A stretch of 64,000 bases of DNA from NCBI GenBank assembly GCA_946566685.1, contig CAMNXA010000002.1, positions 107,033 to 171,032 of the forward strand, in the 5' to 3' direction. The notes beneath the pieces were generated by a model, which was not told the origin of the DNA, did no database searches, and worked only from the letters and a program-made list of their open reading frames with translations. How positions within the stretch are numbered: the stretch's first letter is position 1; the number at the start of each line of letters is the position of its first letter. The position numbers and the translations under genes are program-made. Source of the DNA: an uncultured Lachnospiraceae bacterium (GTDB lineage: Bacteria; Bacillota; Clostridia; Lachnospirales; Lachnospiraceae). Positions 17,729 to 26,106 of the stretch are shown one piece after another.

Positions 17729-18865
17729 ATGTTAAAGAAAAATATATATTTGATGTATGCCATCTCCTGCCTGCATGGAATGGTGTTTTACGGGCCGATC
17801 GCAACATTGTACCGGCAGATGCAGGGCGTCACTGTTTTTGAGATCACACTGATAGAAAGCATTTCCCTTGCACTTTGTCTTTTGCTGGAACTTCCATGGG
17901 GCATCATAGCCGACAGGATCGGCTATAAGAGAACAATGATGATATGCTGTCTGCTGTATTTTATCTCCAAAATCATATTCTGGAGGGCAGGGAGTTTTGT
18001 TCTGTTTCTGTTGGAACGTATTCTGCTGAGCGTAGTGATCGCCGGGCTGTCCGGTGTGGATACCAGTATTCTATATCTGTCTTCCCGCAAAGGAGACAGT
18101 CAGAAAGTGTTCGGCATTTATAACGGTTTGAGCACCGCCGGACTTCTGGCTGCTGCCTTTATCTATTCTGCGTTAATCGGTGATGATTATCGGCTGGCCG
18201 GCTTCATGACAGTCATAAGTTACGGCATTGCCGCCCTGTTGTCACTGTTTCTTACAGAAGTGAAAGAAGATGCGTCAGACCGAACCAGTGCCAGGCAATT
18301 CTGTACCTGTCTGCGCCAGACGCTTTCCGACAAATACTTAATTTTATTATTGCTCGGAATCGCTTTCTTAAATGAGACCCATCAGACCGTGACCGTGTTT
18401 TTGAATCAGCTCGTCTATACCAGGGTCGGAATTTCAAACAGGGTTATCGGGTATCTCTATATTATCGCCACAATCGCAGGCATGTGCGGGGTCTTTTCTT
18501 CCGCACTCACACGCAAAACAGGAAAAACCGCCCTGATAAGGGTCTGCTTCCTGTCCGCATCTGCCGCCTGTGTACTTCTTGCGCTGACTGACAGTATCCC
18601 CGGTGCAGTCTTGGGAATCCTCATCCTCCGGATCGCCTTCAGCCTGTTCTCCCCCTTGCAGACCCAGATACAAAATGACCAGATTTCCACGGCCAACCGG
18701 GCATCCGCCCTGAGTATTAATGCCGTTATGATCGACAGTGCGGGCATCGGAACCAATCTCATTTTTGGCGCATTGGCAGAAAGGAATCTGATGTGGGCAC
18801 TTTTGTTCGGCGCACTCTTATGCTTCTGCGGGTTGATTCTGCTGGAACTATTTAAAAGCAGATAG
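17729..18865 (+). CDS. Major facilitator superfamily transporter
   Basis: A 378-residue membrane protein with about 12 hydrophobic helices. The cytoplasmic loop 2-3 motif reads GIIADRIGYKRTMMICC, the MFS motif A (G-x-x-aD-R-x-G-x-x). It is in the drug/sugar exporter size range. ATG at 17729 follows AAAGGAAGGTTTGAG; an in-frame upstream ATG at 17696 lacks a site. The 3' end overlaps the convergent amidase gene by 14 bp. Substrate cannot be read from the sequence. Confidence 0.88.
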   Translation: MLKKNIYLMYAISCLHGMVFYGPIATLYRQMQGVTVFEITLIESISLALCLLLELPWGIIADRIGYKRTMMICCLLYFISKIIFWRAGSFVLFLLERILLSVVIAGLSGVDTSILYLSSRKGDSQKVFGIYNGLSTAGLLAAAFIYSALIGDDYRLAGFMTVISYGIAALLSLFLTEVKEDASDRTSARQFCTCLRQTLSDKYLILLLLGIAFLNETHQTVTVFLNQLVYTRVGISNRVIGYLYIIATIAGMCGVFSSALTRKTGKTALIRVCFLSASAACVLLALTDSIPGAVLGILILRIAFSLFSPLQTQIQNDQISTANRASALSINAVMIDSAGIGTNLIFGALAERNLMWALLFGALLCFCGLILLELFKSR

Positions 18866-20438
18866 GTTCCACATCCTCACTGAGAGGTTTCATCTCATAT
18901 TCCGGCAGGTTGTCCAGAAGTTCTTCCAGACAAAGTCCTGTACTGCCGACCACATCATGCGCAAGCAGGATGACCTTCTTACGGCCAAATGTGGTCGATA
19001 CCCCATTGGATATCAGCTTCTTGGGATCCGGGTTCTTGACCGCATCTTCCAGACTCGCGTTCCAGTCATAATATATGTATCCCCGGGCTGTCATCTCTTG
19101 AATGATAGCCTGTCCCGTCTTCTGGTTATAGGCATTGATACTGCCGCCCGGGAAGCGGAAGAGATTCGTCTCCACCCCCGTCACCTCATACACAGTCTGT
19201 CTGGCCTTTTCAAAATCTGCCACATAATTGTCCACACTGGCGTACAGGGCATTATAGTCATGATGATCGCAGTGGATACCAATGGTATGTCCCTCCGCCA
19301 CGATCCTGCGCGCTATTTCCGGGTGCTTTCTCACACTCTCACCCACCAGAAAGAATGTGGCCTTGATGTTCCTGTCGTGCAATATATCAAGAACCTTCTG
19401 GGTATTCTCCTCGGAAGGCCCGTCATCAAAGGTCAGATACATGGTCTTGGGGTGAAAATAATAGACAACGCCCTGCACAATACCGTCCGCAATCTGCTGC
19501 TGGTATTCTGCCAGACCAAGTTTTCTGCGTTCCGCTGCGTTGGAGAGAAATCCGGTCTCGATCAGACAGGCTGGCATGGATGTGCTTCCCGTCACATGGA
19601 AATCCGCATCCCCCCGCAATTCCCGTTCCACGGCTCCCGTACTCCTGATGGTCTGCTGCTGGATCAGCTGTGCCAGTCTCTTGCTGTCGCGCCCGGAATC
19701 GTCCTCCTCATACCATACTTCCATGCCGCTCACTCCGGTGCCCTCGTCCGTTGCATTCTGATGAATGCTGATATAAATATCCGCCCCGGCCTGATTGGCC
19801 TCTTTTACCCGGTCTTCTTTCGCAATATAGGCATCCGTTTGCCGGGACATGATCACCTGATAACCTTTTTCTTGCAACGCGTCTCTTACAAGCAGTGCAA
19901 TGGCCAGGTTCAAATCTTTCTCCAGGACGCCGTTTCTGGCGCAGCCTTCATCCGTTCCGCCATGTCCCGGATCCAGATAAACTGTGGGAATGTGTTCCAG
20001 CCCTGCCATCGTCTGTTCCATATCGCCCACGTAGGAAACCGCTATCTGCACTGCCAGGGCTGACTGTTCTATCATGAGGTCAAAGGGTGCCGTAATTGTT
20101 TCACTGTTTCCCGGCAGGCTTTCTGCCCCCGCTGTCCCTGCACCATCCATCAGCAGGTTTTCCGTCCCTGCTGTACCTGCACCGTCTATCGACAAGTTCT
20201 CTGTCCCTGCACTGTTCCACAGGCTTTCCGTACCCATCATCCCTGTAATTCCCATTTTCCCTGCCAATACATGGTGTCCTCCTGCCGCGATGAACCTCAC
20301 TGAAATCACAGCTGTCAGGCAAACCATACACAGCACAATCGTCAGCACATATGCCCTCCTGGCCAGACGCCTTTTCCTCTGCTCCCTCGTCTCATAACCG
20401 CAGACATATTCCCAGGTAAAGGATGATCCTCCGTACAT
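18852..20438 (-). CDS. Cell-wall amidase and polysaccharide deacetylase fusion
   Basis: A predicted membrane-anchored, extracellular two-enzyme protein of 528 residues. One TM helix (about 29-51) is followed by a linker with repeated AGTENL/GAGTAG units (70-110). The Amidase_3 domain (about 150-328) hydrolyses the MurNAc-L-Ala bond. Its zinc ligands are His159 (DPGHGG), Glu173 and His226 (SIHQN), with catalytic Glu294 (IETGF). The NodB deacetylase domain (about 330-520) has catalytic Asp338 and metal ligands Asp339 (TFDDG), His389 and His393, and should deacetylate peptidoglycan or another GlcNAc polymer. The upstream region carries an 11-bp-phased TGCATC array, so control by an envelope-stress regulator is likely. 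Confidence 0.92.
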   Translation of the reverse strand: MYGGSSFTWEYVCGYETREQRKRRLARRAYVLTIVLCMVCLTAVISVRFIAAGGHHVLAGKMGITGMMGTESLWNSAGTENLSIDGAGTAGTENLLMDGAGTAGAESLPGNSETITAPFDLMIEQSALAVQIAVSYVGDMEQTMAGLEHIPTVYLDPGHGGTDEGCARNGVLEKDLNLAIALLVRDALQEKGYQVIMSRQTDAYIAKEDRVKEANQAGADIYISIHQNATDEGTGVSGMEVWYEEDDSGRDSKRLAQLIQQQTIRSTGAVERELRGDADFHVTGSTSMPACLIETGFLSNAAERRKLGLAEYQQQIADGIVQGVVYYFHPKTMYLTFDDGPSEENTQKVLDILHDRNIKATFFLVGESVRKHPEIARRIVAEGHTIGIHCDHHDYNALYASVDNYVADFEKARQTVYEVTGVETNLFRFPGGSINAYNQKTGQAIIQEMTARGYIYYDWNASLEDAVKNPDPKKLISNGVSTTFGRKKVILLAHDVVGSTGLCLEELLDNLPEYEMKPLSEDVEPICF

Positions 20439-20500
20439 ATCCTGATGCTCCTCTCAAAACTCTTTTGTATGCTTTCCATATAACAAGCATACCGACAGGC

Positions 20501-20587
20501 TGCATCAGAATCTCATCTAAGTTGCATCAAAGTACCATCTTTTTTGCATCAAAGTTGCATCATTTATTTTTGCATCCAAATTGCATC
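20501..20587 (-). promoter_or_regulatory. Helically phased TGCATC array upstream of the amidase-deacetylase gene
   Basis: TGCATC occurs at 20501, 20523, 20545, 20556, 20571 and 20582, with degenerate CTCATC at 20512 and ACCATC at 20534. Six consecutive positions are exactly 11 bp apart (20501 to 20556); the last pair is also 11 bp apart after a 15-bp step. On the minus strand this reads as GATGCAA-N4-GATGCAA direct repeats. OmpR/PhoB-type regulators bind such one-turn-spaced repeats. No other function is evident in the 203-bp gap. Confidence 0.7.
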
Positions 20588-20641
20588 ATTTATTGCTGCT
20601 GGCAGCAAACCAGGTATCTGCTTACGGCCGGGCATTTGACT

Positions 20642-21625
20642 TCATGCCAGGCAAAGTCCCCGTTCCCGTGCGCTGGCATCAATGTTCTGCTCTATTGTTT
20701 CACCGTAAACCTGTAACGCCCGAAGCCCCATGACGCAGGCGCCCACCACCGGTTCATATTCCGCCATCACCACAGACGCCTCCGGTTCCCGCTCTTTTAT
20801 CCTTTCCAGAATCTGTCTGGTCAGATAATTATCTGGTCCTTTCAATACACTTCCCGCCAGTACAATGTTTTCCTGTCTTGGGGAAATATTCATCTTACGA
20901 AATCCGGCAAAGATAAAGTCCACCGTCCGCGCCGCAAATTCTTCCAGCATAAGGCAGGTCTCCCGGTCATGATCCCCTGCCATCCGAATAATCTCGGGCA
21001 TCAGGAATCGTATCTCCTCCGCAAACCCTTCTTTCGTCATATACGCATGAAGCAGCTGATCTACCGTATCCACACCCGCATATTGCAGAAACAGATCTGT
21101 CAATGCCGTAGCGCCGCACAACCCCATCTGGGCATCGAATACCCTGCGGATGGCCCTCTGCGCCAGGGCACTGCCTCCCTGCATGGCATCTTCCATATAA
21201 TCTCCGTAGACAAACTGCCTTCCGGTTTCATCAATGATTGCACCGTTCATCCCGGTTCCTGCACATAAGACCATCCCGTGGGTAATCCCTTTTACCGTAT
21301 ACAGGGCATTGATCATATCATTGCAGGCTGTCACCCGTTCCAGACACATTCTCCGGCGCAGGGCATCCTCCATAAGCTTATCTTCTCCCGGCCAGTCGAT
21401 ACCGGTAACGCCTGCCACAGCAAAAGAGATGTCTTCCCAATGAATGCCTGCATGCTTCTGTGCCAACTCTGCCGCCTCTTCCATACGATCCAAAGCCAGC
21501 GGCATTCCATGTTTCGGATAATAAGCGCCTTTGGCCACCGCCGTGCCGATGATCGTTCCGTCCTCACGCATGATGGCTGCTGCTGTCTTGGTTCCCCCCT
21601 GATCGATTCCCAAAAGATATCTCAT
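20642..21625 (-). CDS. BadF/BadG-type ATPase, probable N-acetylglucosamine or glycoside kinase
   Basis: An ASKHA-fold kinase-like protein of 327 residues. The phosphate-1 motif reads GIDQGGTKTAAAI at the N-terminus; CAGTGMNGAI and VLAGSVLKG correspond to phosphate-2 and adenosine motifs. The family includes GlcNAc kinase (NAGK-like) and dehydratase activators; the lack of a Cys-rich cluster favours sugar kinase. ATG at 21625 is preceded by GGAGG; an upstream ATG at 21637 overlaps that site. It is divergent from a LacI regulator and near a GH4 6-phospho-glycosidase, so it may phosphorylate the sugar freed or used in that pathway. Confidence 0.85.
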   Translation of the reverse strand: MRYLLGIDQGGTKTAAAIMREDGTIIGTAVAKGAYYPKHGMPLALDRMEEAAELAQKHAGIHWEDISFAVAGVTGIDWPGEDKLMEDALRRRMCLERVTACNDMINALYTVKGITHGMVLCAGTGMNGAIIDETGRQFVYGDYMEDAMQGGSALAQRAIRRVFDAQMGLCGATALTDLFLQYAGVDTVDQLLHAYMTKEGFAEEIRFLMPEIIRMAGDHDRETCLMLEEFAARTVDFIFAGFRKMNISPRQENIVLAGSVLKGPDNYLTRQILERIKEREPEASVVMAEYEPVVGACVMGLRALQVYGETIEQNIDASARERGLCLA

Positions 21626-21695
21626 ATTTTCCTCCATTCCGAAGCGTCACAAATATAATCCTCTTGTGTGTTGTTTATCGATTCACATTTTTATT

Positions 21696-21725
21696 ATAAT
21701 ATCTTATTTTTGGGCCTTCTGTCAA
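21696..21725 (-). promoter_or_regulatory. Promoter of the BadF-type kinase gene
   Basis: On the minus strand: TTGACA (21720-21725), an 18-bp spacer, and TATTAT (21696-21701), overlapping a second possible TATAAT. It leads to the kinase start about 70 bp on. Confidence 0.6.
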
Positions 21726-21774
21726 TCTCCTTTTATTAGAAAAACATATAATTTTACATTTTTAATATTCCATA

Positions 21775-21802
21775 TTGACATTTTGACACATTATGATACA
21801 CT
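21775..21802 (+). promoter_or_regulatory. Promoter of the LacI-type regulator gene
   Basis: TTGACA (21775-21780), 16-bp spacer, TACACT (21797-21802). A second TTGACA follows at 21783-21788. No clear LacI operator palindrome was identified in the divergent region. Confidence 0.45.
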
Positions 21803-21876
21803 TTATTTGTAAACTTTGAAACATTAATACACACACGCAGGCATGAACGCAATACACCCAACGCAGGGAGGAAGCC

Positions 21877-22878
21877 ATGGCAACCATATCAGAGATAGCA
21901 AAAGAAGCAAATGTTTCCAGAACCCTGGTCTCCAGAGTCCTTAACAATAAACCCGGTGTCAGCCCCGAGAACCGGCAGAAGATCCTGGATGTCATGAAAA
22001 AGCACAACTATGTGCCAAACGGCCTGGCACGGGCGCTGGTACTGCAAAAGACCATGACCATAGGGGTTGTCATGGACGATCTGTGCAATGATTTTTTCTT
22101 TGACCTGATCTCTGGTCTACAGGATACCGGGGAAGCGCATGATTACAATATGTTATTTTGCAGCGGCCGGAAGGACATTGCCACCAGGATGAAATATGTG
22201 GACTATTTTGCACAGGGACGTACAGACGGCATTATCGCCTACGGCAGCAATCGGGAGGACGAAGAGCTCTTCCGCAGCATTGCCGCCAAATCCGTCAACT
22301 GTGTCCTGATCGAAGGCAGTCTGGACGGCTGTAAGATCAATCAAATCCTGCTCGATAATTTTCACGGCGCTTATACCGCAACCGAGCATCTGATCAAGCA
22401 GGGACATCGTAATATCATTCATATTACCAATGATATGAATTACGATGTGTCGCTGGAACGCCTGAACGGTTTTGTACAGGCCATGCACGACTACCGGATC
22501 CCGCTGGGTCCCGATTCCATCATCTATGCGGACTGCTTTGAACAGACTGCCTGTCAGCAGATGCGGCGGCTGATCGCGGAGGGCAAGAAACCGGACGCCT
22601 GCTTCGTGGGCGCTGACAAGCCTGCCTATGGTGTGCTACGCGCCGCCATGGAAGCCGGATTATCCATTCCAAACGACCTGACCGTCATCGGATTTGACGA
22701 TGATACTCCCGAATCCAGGGATATCGTTTTCCCGGGCCTTTCCACCATGCGTCAACCCCTCTATGAGATGGGAAAAGCCGGCGTGGAACTGCTGCTCGAT
22801 GCCATTGCAAATCCCGGCAGGGAACCAGAAACCCGTACTTTTGAGGCAGAACTGATTTTGCGGGATACCTGCCGTTAA
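21877..22878 (+). CDS. LacI family transcriptional regulator
   Basis: A 333-residue sugar-responsive repressor. The N-terminal helix-turn-helix reads ATISEIAKEANVSRTLVSRV with hinge helix NGLARAL, followed by a periplasmic-binding-like effector domain (about 60-333, ending LILRDTC). ATG follows AGGGAGGAAGCC. The gene lies between a divergent BadF-type kinase and a codirectional GH4 enzyme, which are its likely targets. Effector unknown. Confidence 0.95.
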   Translation: MATISEIAKEANVSRTLVSRVLNNKPGVSPENRQKILDVMKKHNYVPNGLARALVLQKTMTIGVVMDDLCNDFFFDLISGLQDTGEAHDYNMLFCSGRKDIATRMKYVDYFAQGRTDGIIAYGSNREDEELFRSIAAKSVNCVLIEGSLDGCKINQILLDNFHGAYTATEHLIKQGHRNIIHITNDMNYDVSLERLNGFVQAMHDYRIPLGPDSIIYADCFEQTACQQMRRLIAEGKKPDACFVGADKPAYGVLRAAMEAGLSIPNDLTVIGFDDDTPESRDIVFPGLSTMRQPLYEMGKAGVELLLDAIANPGREPETRTFEAELILRDTCR

Positions 22879-22999
22879 CAAAAAGTAAATTTGCTTCGCA
22901 AGATTAACAAATCGAGCAATAGCTCAAAAGTAATTTGCTACGCAAATAACTTTACGAGATCCGCTTCGCGGACTCGGATAAGCGGAGCACTTTCCTATA
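22879..22999 (+). repeat. Modular palindromic repeat, copy upstream of GH4 gene
   Basis: Two AT-rich palindromic modules occur: AAATTTGCTTCGCAAGATT, and AAAGTAA-TTTGC-tac-GCAAA-TAACTTT. They are separated by a GAGC-aata-GCTC hairpin and followed by the 31-bp core (22956-22986) identical to the copy at 17530-17594. It ends about 20 bp before the GH4 start codon, directly against the ribosome binding site. Confidence 0.75.
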
Positions 23000-23019
23000 C
23001 CATAAAAGGAGGACATATC

Positions 23020-24336
23020 ATGACTAAAAGAGGATTAAAAATCGCAACCATAGGAGGAGGTTCCAGCTATACACCGGAACTGATCGAAGGCTTCATCAAA
23101 CGTCTTGCGAGCCTTCCCGTGAAGGACATCTATCTGGTAGATATTGATGCCGGACTGGAGAAATTACAGATTGTTACCGCCCTCGCCCAGAGAATGGCAG
23201 CCAAAAGCGGCTCTGATTTACAGGTTCATGCAACAACCGACAGACGGGAAGCGCTAAAGGATGCCGACTTTGTCACCACACAGTTCCGGGTAGGGCTTTT
23301 GGATGCCCGCATCCGCGATGAGCGGATACCCCTGCGCTATCAGAAAATCGGACAGGAGACCACCGGCGCCGGCGGTTTTGCCAAGGCTCTGCGCTCCATC
23401 CCTGTCATCCTGGACATCTGCCGCGATATGGAAGAATTATGCCCGAATGCCTGGCTGATCAATTTTGCCAACCCTTCCGGCATCCTGACAGAAGCTGTAT
23501 TAAATCACACCTCCATCAAAGCAATCGGACTGTGTAACTGCCCCATCAATATGATCAATGATATGGCAGAAAAGTTCAACTGCCCTGTGGACGATGTATT
23601 CTGTGATTTCGTGGGCATCAATCATCTGATCTGGGCGCAGAAAGTCCTGGTCCGCGGCCGCGATGTGACTGCGGAAGCCATCGACAAGATCTGCTCCGAC
23701 TCCGCTAAGGAGATTATGGCCAATATCCCGGAAATCCACTATGACCCGGTCTTTTTAAAATCCCTGGGGATGGTACCGGTGAGTTACCTGAAATATTATT
23801 ATATGCAGCCGGAAATGCTGGCGGAATGTATCAGCGCCGCAGAAGGGGACGGATGCCGGGGCGAAGTGATCAAGAAAGTGGAAAAAGAACTGTTCGACCT
23901 GTACCGGGATCCCGAACTGGACACAAAACCTGCCCAGCTTGCTTCCAGGGGCGGCGCCCGCTATTCTGACGCGGCCTGCTCCCTGATTGATTCCATTTAT
24001 AATAACAAAAAGGACATCCAGACCGTGAATGTCCTGAACTGCGGTACTAATGCTGACCTGCCATACCATGCCGTAATCGAGCGTAACTGCGTCATCGATG
24101 CCAATGGAGCGCATCCTCTGCATATCGGTCATACGCCGCTCAAGATCCGGGGCCTTTTGCAGACTGTAAAAGCTTATGAGCAGCTCACCATCGAAGCCGC
24201 TGTCACCGGCAATTACGATGCCGCCCTGCAGGCACTGACCATTCATCCTCTGGTCAACTCCGCGACTGTAGCACGCAGCATCCTGGATGATATTTTGGCG
24301 GAAAACAGGGATTATCTGCCGCAGTTTAGCTGCTGA
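23020..24336 (+). CDS. GH4 6-phospho-beta-glucosidase-type hydrolase
   Basis: Family 4 glycosidases cleave phosphorylated glycosides using NAD+ and a divalent metal by a redox-elimination mechanism. The NAD-binding motif GGGSSYTPEL starts at residue 12. Metal ligands are predicted as Cys172 (LCNCP) and His202 (VGINH). At 438 residues the length is normal. The chosen ATG at 23020 has AGGAGG seven bases upstream; an open extension to 22891 runs through the palindromic repeat and is rejected. It is codirectional with the LacI regulator and near a sugar kinase; no PTS is in view, so the phosphorylated substrate may be produced by that kinase. Confidence 0.93.
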   Translation: MTKRGLKIATIGGGSSYTPELIEGFIKRLASLPVKDIYLVDIDAGLEKLQIVTALAQRMAAKSGSDLQVHATTDRREALKDADFVTTQFRVGLLDARIRDERIPLRYQKIGQETTGAGGFAKALRSIPVILDICRDMEELCPNAWLINFANPSGILTEAVLNHTSIKAIGLCNCPINMINDMAEKFNCPVDDVFCDFVGINHLIWAQKVLVRGRDVTAEAIDKICSDSAKEIMANIPEIHYDPVFLKSLGMVPVSYLKYYYMQPEMLAECISAAEGDGCRGEVIKKVEKELFDLYRDPELDTKPAQLASRGGARYSDAACSLIDSIYNNKKDIQTVNVLNCGTNADLPYHAVIERNCVIDANGAHPLHIGHTPLKIRGLLQTVKAYEQLTIEAAVTGNYDAALQALTIHPLVNSATVARSILDDILAENRDYLPQFSC

Positions 24337-24426
24337 TTGCCATATCACATCAAATCAGGCAGTAGCAATTTGGATATGTTTGTGCTATGCTTATAAAATA
24401 TTCAAGAAACGCAAAGGGGATATATT

Positions 24427-25253
24427 ATGGGCGATTTGGCATATACTGATTCTATGATGAATGAGATTAGAGAACTTTTATTAAATGCCCGACAAAAAGT
24501 TGCTACTCACATCAATACAGAACTTTTATCCACTTACTGGAACGTTGGCCGTATCATTGTTGAACATGAACAAAACAATAATGAACGTGCCGCTTATGGC
24601 AAACAACAGCTACGTCAAATTTCCAAAGAACTTACAACAGAATTTGGCAAAGGCTTTTCCGTTTCCAACATTCAATTTATGCGCCGTTTTTATCAGGCTT
24701 ATCAAATTCAACAGACAGTGTCTGTTAAATTGAATTAGCACAGCCTATCGATATGATTAAGGATCCTTATGTTTTTGAGTTCTTAGGTGTGCCAGAAAAC
24801 AAACCCATGCTGGAAAGTGATCTGGAAAAAGCACTGGTTGCACAAATAGAAAAATTTCTTTTAGAACTGGGACGTGGTTTTATGTTTGTAGGTACGCAGC
24901 AGCGTATTACCCTCAATAATATCCACTACTATGTCGATATGGTATTTTACAATAAGATTTTACGTGCCTATGTCCTGATTGAATTGAAGACCACAAAACT
25001 GATGGCAGAAGCAGTCGGGCAGCTTAATATGTATCTGAATTATTATGCTGCGGAAGTAAATGACGAATATGACAATGCTCCCATTGGCATCATTCTCTGC
25101 ACGGATAAAGACAGCGTATCCGCAGAATATGCTTTGGGCGGCATGGCAAACAATATATTTGCCTCCCGCTATGTATCATACATTCCCCAAAAGGAACAGT
25201 TGATTGCACAAGTAGAAGCCGTTTTGAAAGACTGGCATCAAAAGGAAAAATAA
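24427..25253 (+). pseudogene. DUF1016 (YhcG/RpnC-type) PD-(D/E)XK nuclease, internally deleted and frameshifted
   Basis: The first 103 codons match the DUF1016 N-terminal domain (LLNARQKVATHINTELLSTYWNVGR, SVSNIQFMRRFYQAY) and stop at 24738. The nuclease domain continues in a different frame from about 24737 (ELAQPIDMIKDPYVFEFLGV) to 25253, with the PD-(D/E)XK core VDMVFYN, ELKTTK and GQLNMYLNYY. About 70-80 residues that normally join the two parts are absent. Thus a deletion removed the linker and shifted the frame. The second half could still be made from the ATG at 24753 but lacks a ribosome binding site. Intact members are associated with restriction loci or recombination; none is adjacent. 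Confidence 0.88.
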
Positions 25254-25275
25254 ATTCTCAGCAGACATAATATCC

Positions 25276-26106
25276 TTACCGAGAAACCTTCAAAAACAAC
25301 TCATTGATTCCCTCATAGAACCCCAGTGTCACCACTGTCTGGCCATTCCCCATGCCCGTAAACACATATTTACGGAAATAGGGAGTGGTCTCTAAGAGGG
25401 GATTGTCCGACTCATAAGGCGCCGGTTCACTCAAGCCCATATATTCCGCCCAGGCTGTCATCAAGGCGTCCGCATCGATATCTTCCCACAAGAGAGGCGT
25501 CCGCACATAAAACTCATAAATCTTCCCATCGTCCGCATCGATATAGGCATCCATCAGGCGATTCGCCTTATCCGCATTTTTTTGAGAATTGGAAAGGCTC
25601 ATCTTCCAGACAGCCACATTATTGCGCGGTTCCAGCACATCGATTGCCGAGTAGAGCGTAACATCATAAGAGGACACGTCCACCTCTCTCACCTGCTCCG
25701 GCAGAATCCCCTTTTCCTTCAACAGATTCAGCCCTTCATTACATGTGGCATAAATCTGCTCATCCGTGATCTCTTTGCCTGACGGCCCCCTGCGGTTCAC
25801 CACGAAAGCATAGGAACCTTCCAGTTCCTGATACTCCACACCCGTATCCGCCTCATGAGCCATAGCGCTTATCTCGCTCTCCGGAAGCGTCTGACTGCTC
25901 AGGCAGCAGGAAAGCAGGTAAAGTTTCTCATTACTGTTCATCTGGTAACGGTAGCCTTCCCCGGCTGTTTCCACACTTTCCGTATGGGGTCTGTCCAAGA
26001 TTCCCTGATCCTTATACTGTGCCAGCGCTTCAGGCCCCCATATGGAAATGTACATCGCAACGGCCGCCAATAATGGAAAGGCCAGATAGTATATCTTACT
26101 CTTCAT
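25276..26106 (-). CDS. Membrane-anchored protein of unknown function in a two-component operon
   Basis: I do not recognise the family. The 276-residue protein has one N-terminal TM helix or signal anchor (KIYYLAFPLLAAVAMYISIWG) and an extracellular remainder with motifs YRYQMNSNEKLYLLS, AIDVLEPRNNVAVWKMSLSN and DAYIDADDGKIYEFYVRT. The last resembles the PepSY/YycI-type beta-strand pattern, but weakly. The ATG at 26106 overlaps the kinase stop by 11 bp, so it is translationally coupled to the kinase and may be a regulator or target of it. It is the last gene of the four-gene operon beginning at 29275. Confidence 0.72.
   Translation of the reverse strand: MKSKIYYLAFPLLAAVAMYISIWGPEALAQYKDQGILDRPHTESVETAGEGYRYQMNSNEKLYLLSCCLSSQTLPESEISAMAHEADTGVEYQELEGSYAFVVNRRGPSGKEITDEQIYATCNEGLNLLKEKGILPEQVREVDVSSYDVTLYSAIDVLEPRNNVAVWKMSLSNSQKNADKANRLMDAYIDADDGKIYEFYVRTPLLWEDIDADALMTAWAEYMGLSEPAPYESDNPLLETTPYFRKYVFTGMGNGQTVVTLGFYEGINELFLKVSR

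Noticed and set aside
22891..23019. N-terminal extension of the GH4 enzyme
   Set aside because: The frame passes through the palindromic repeat; AGGAGG and the family N-terminus are at 23020.
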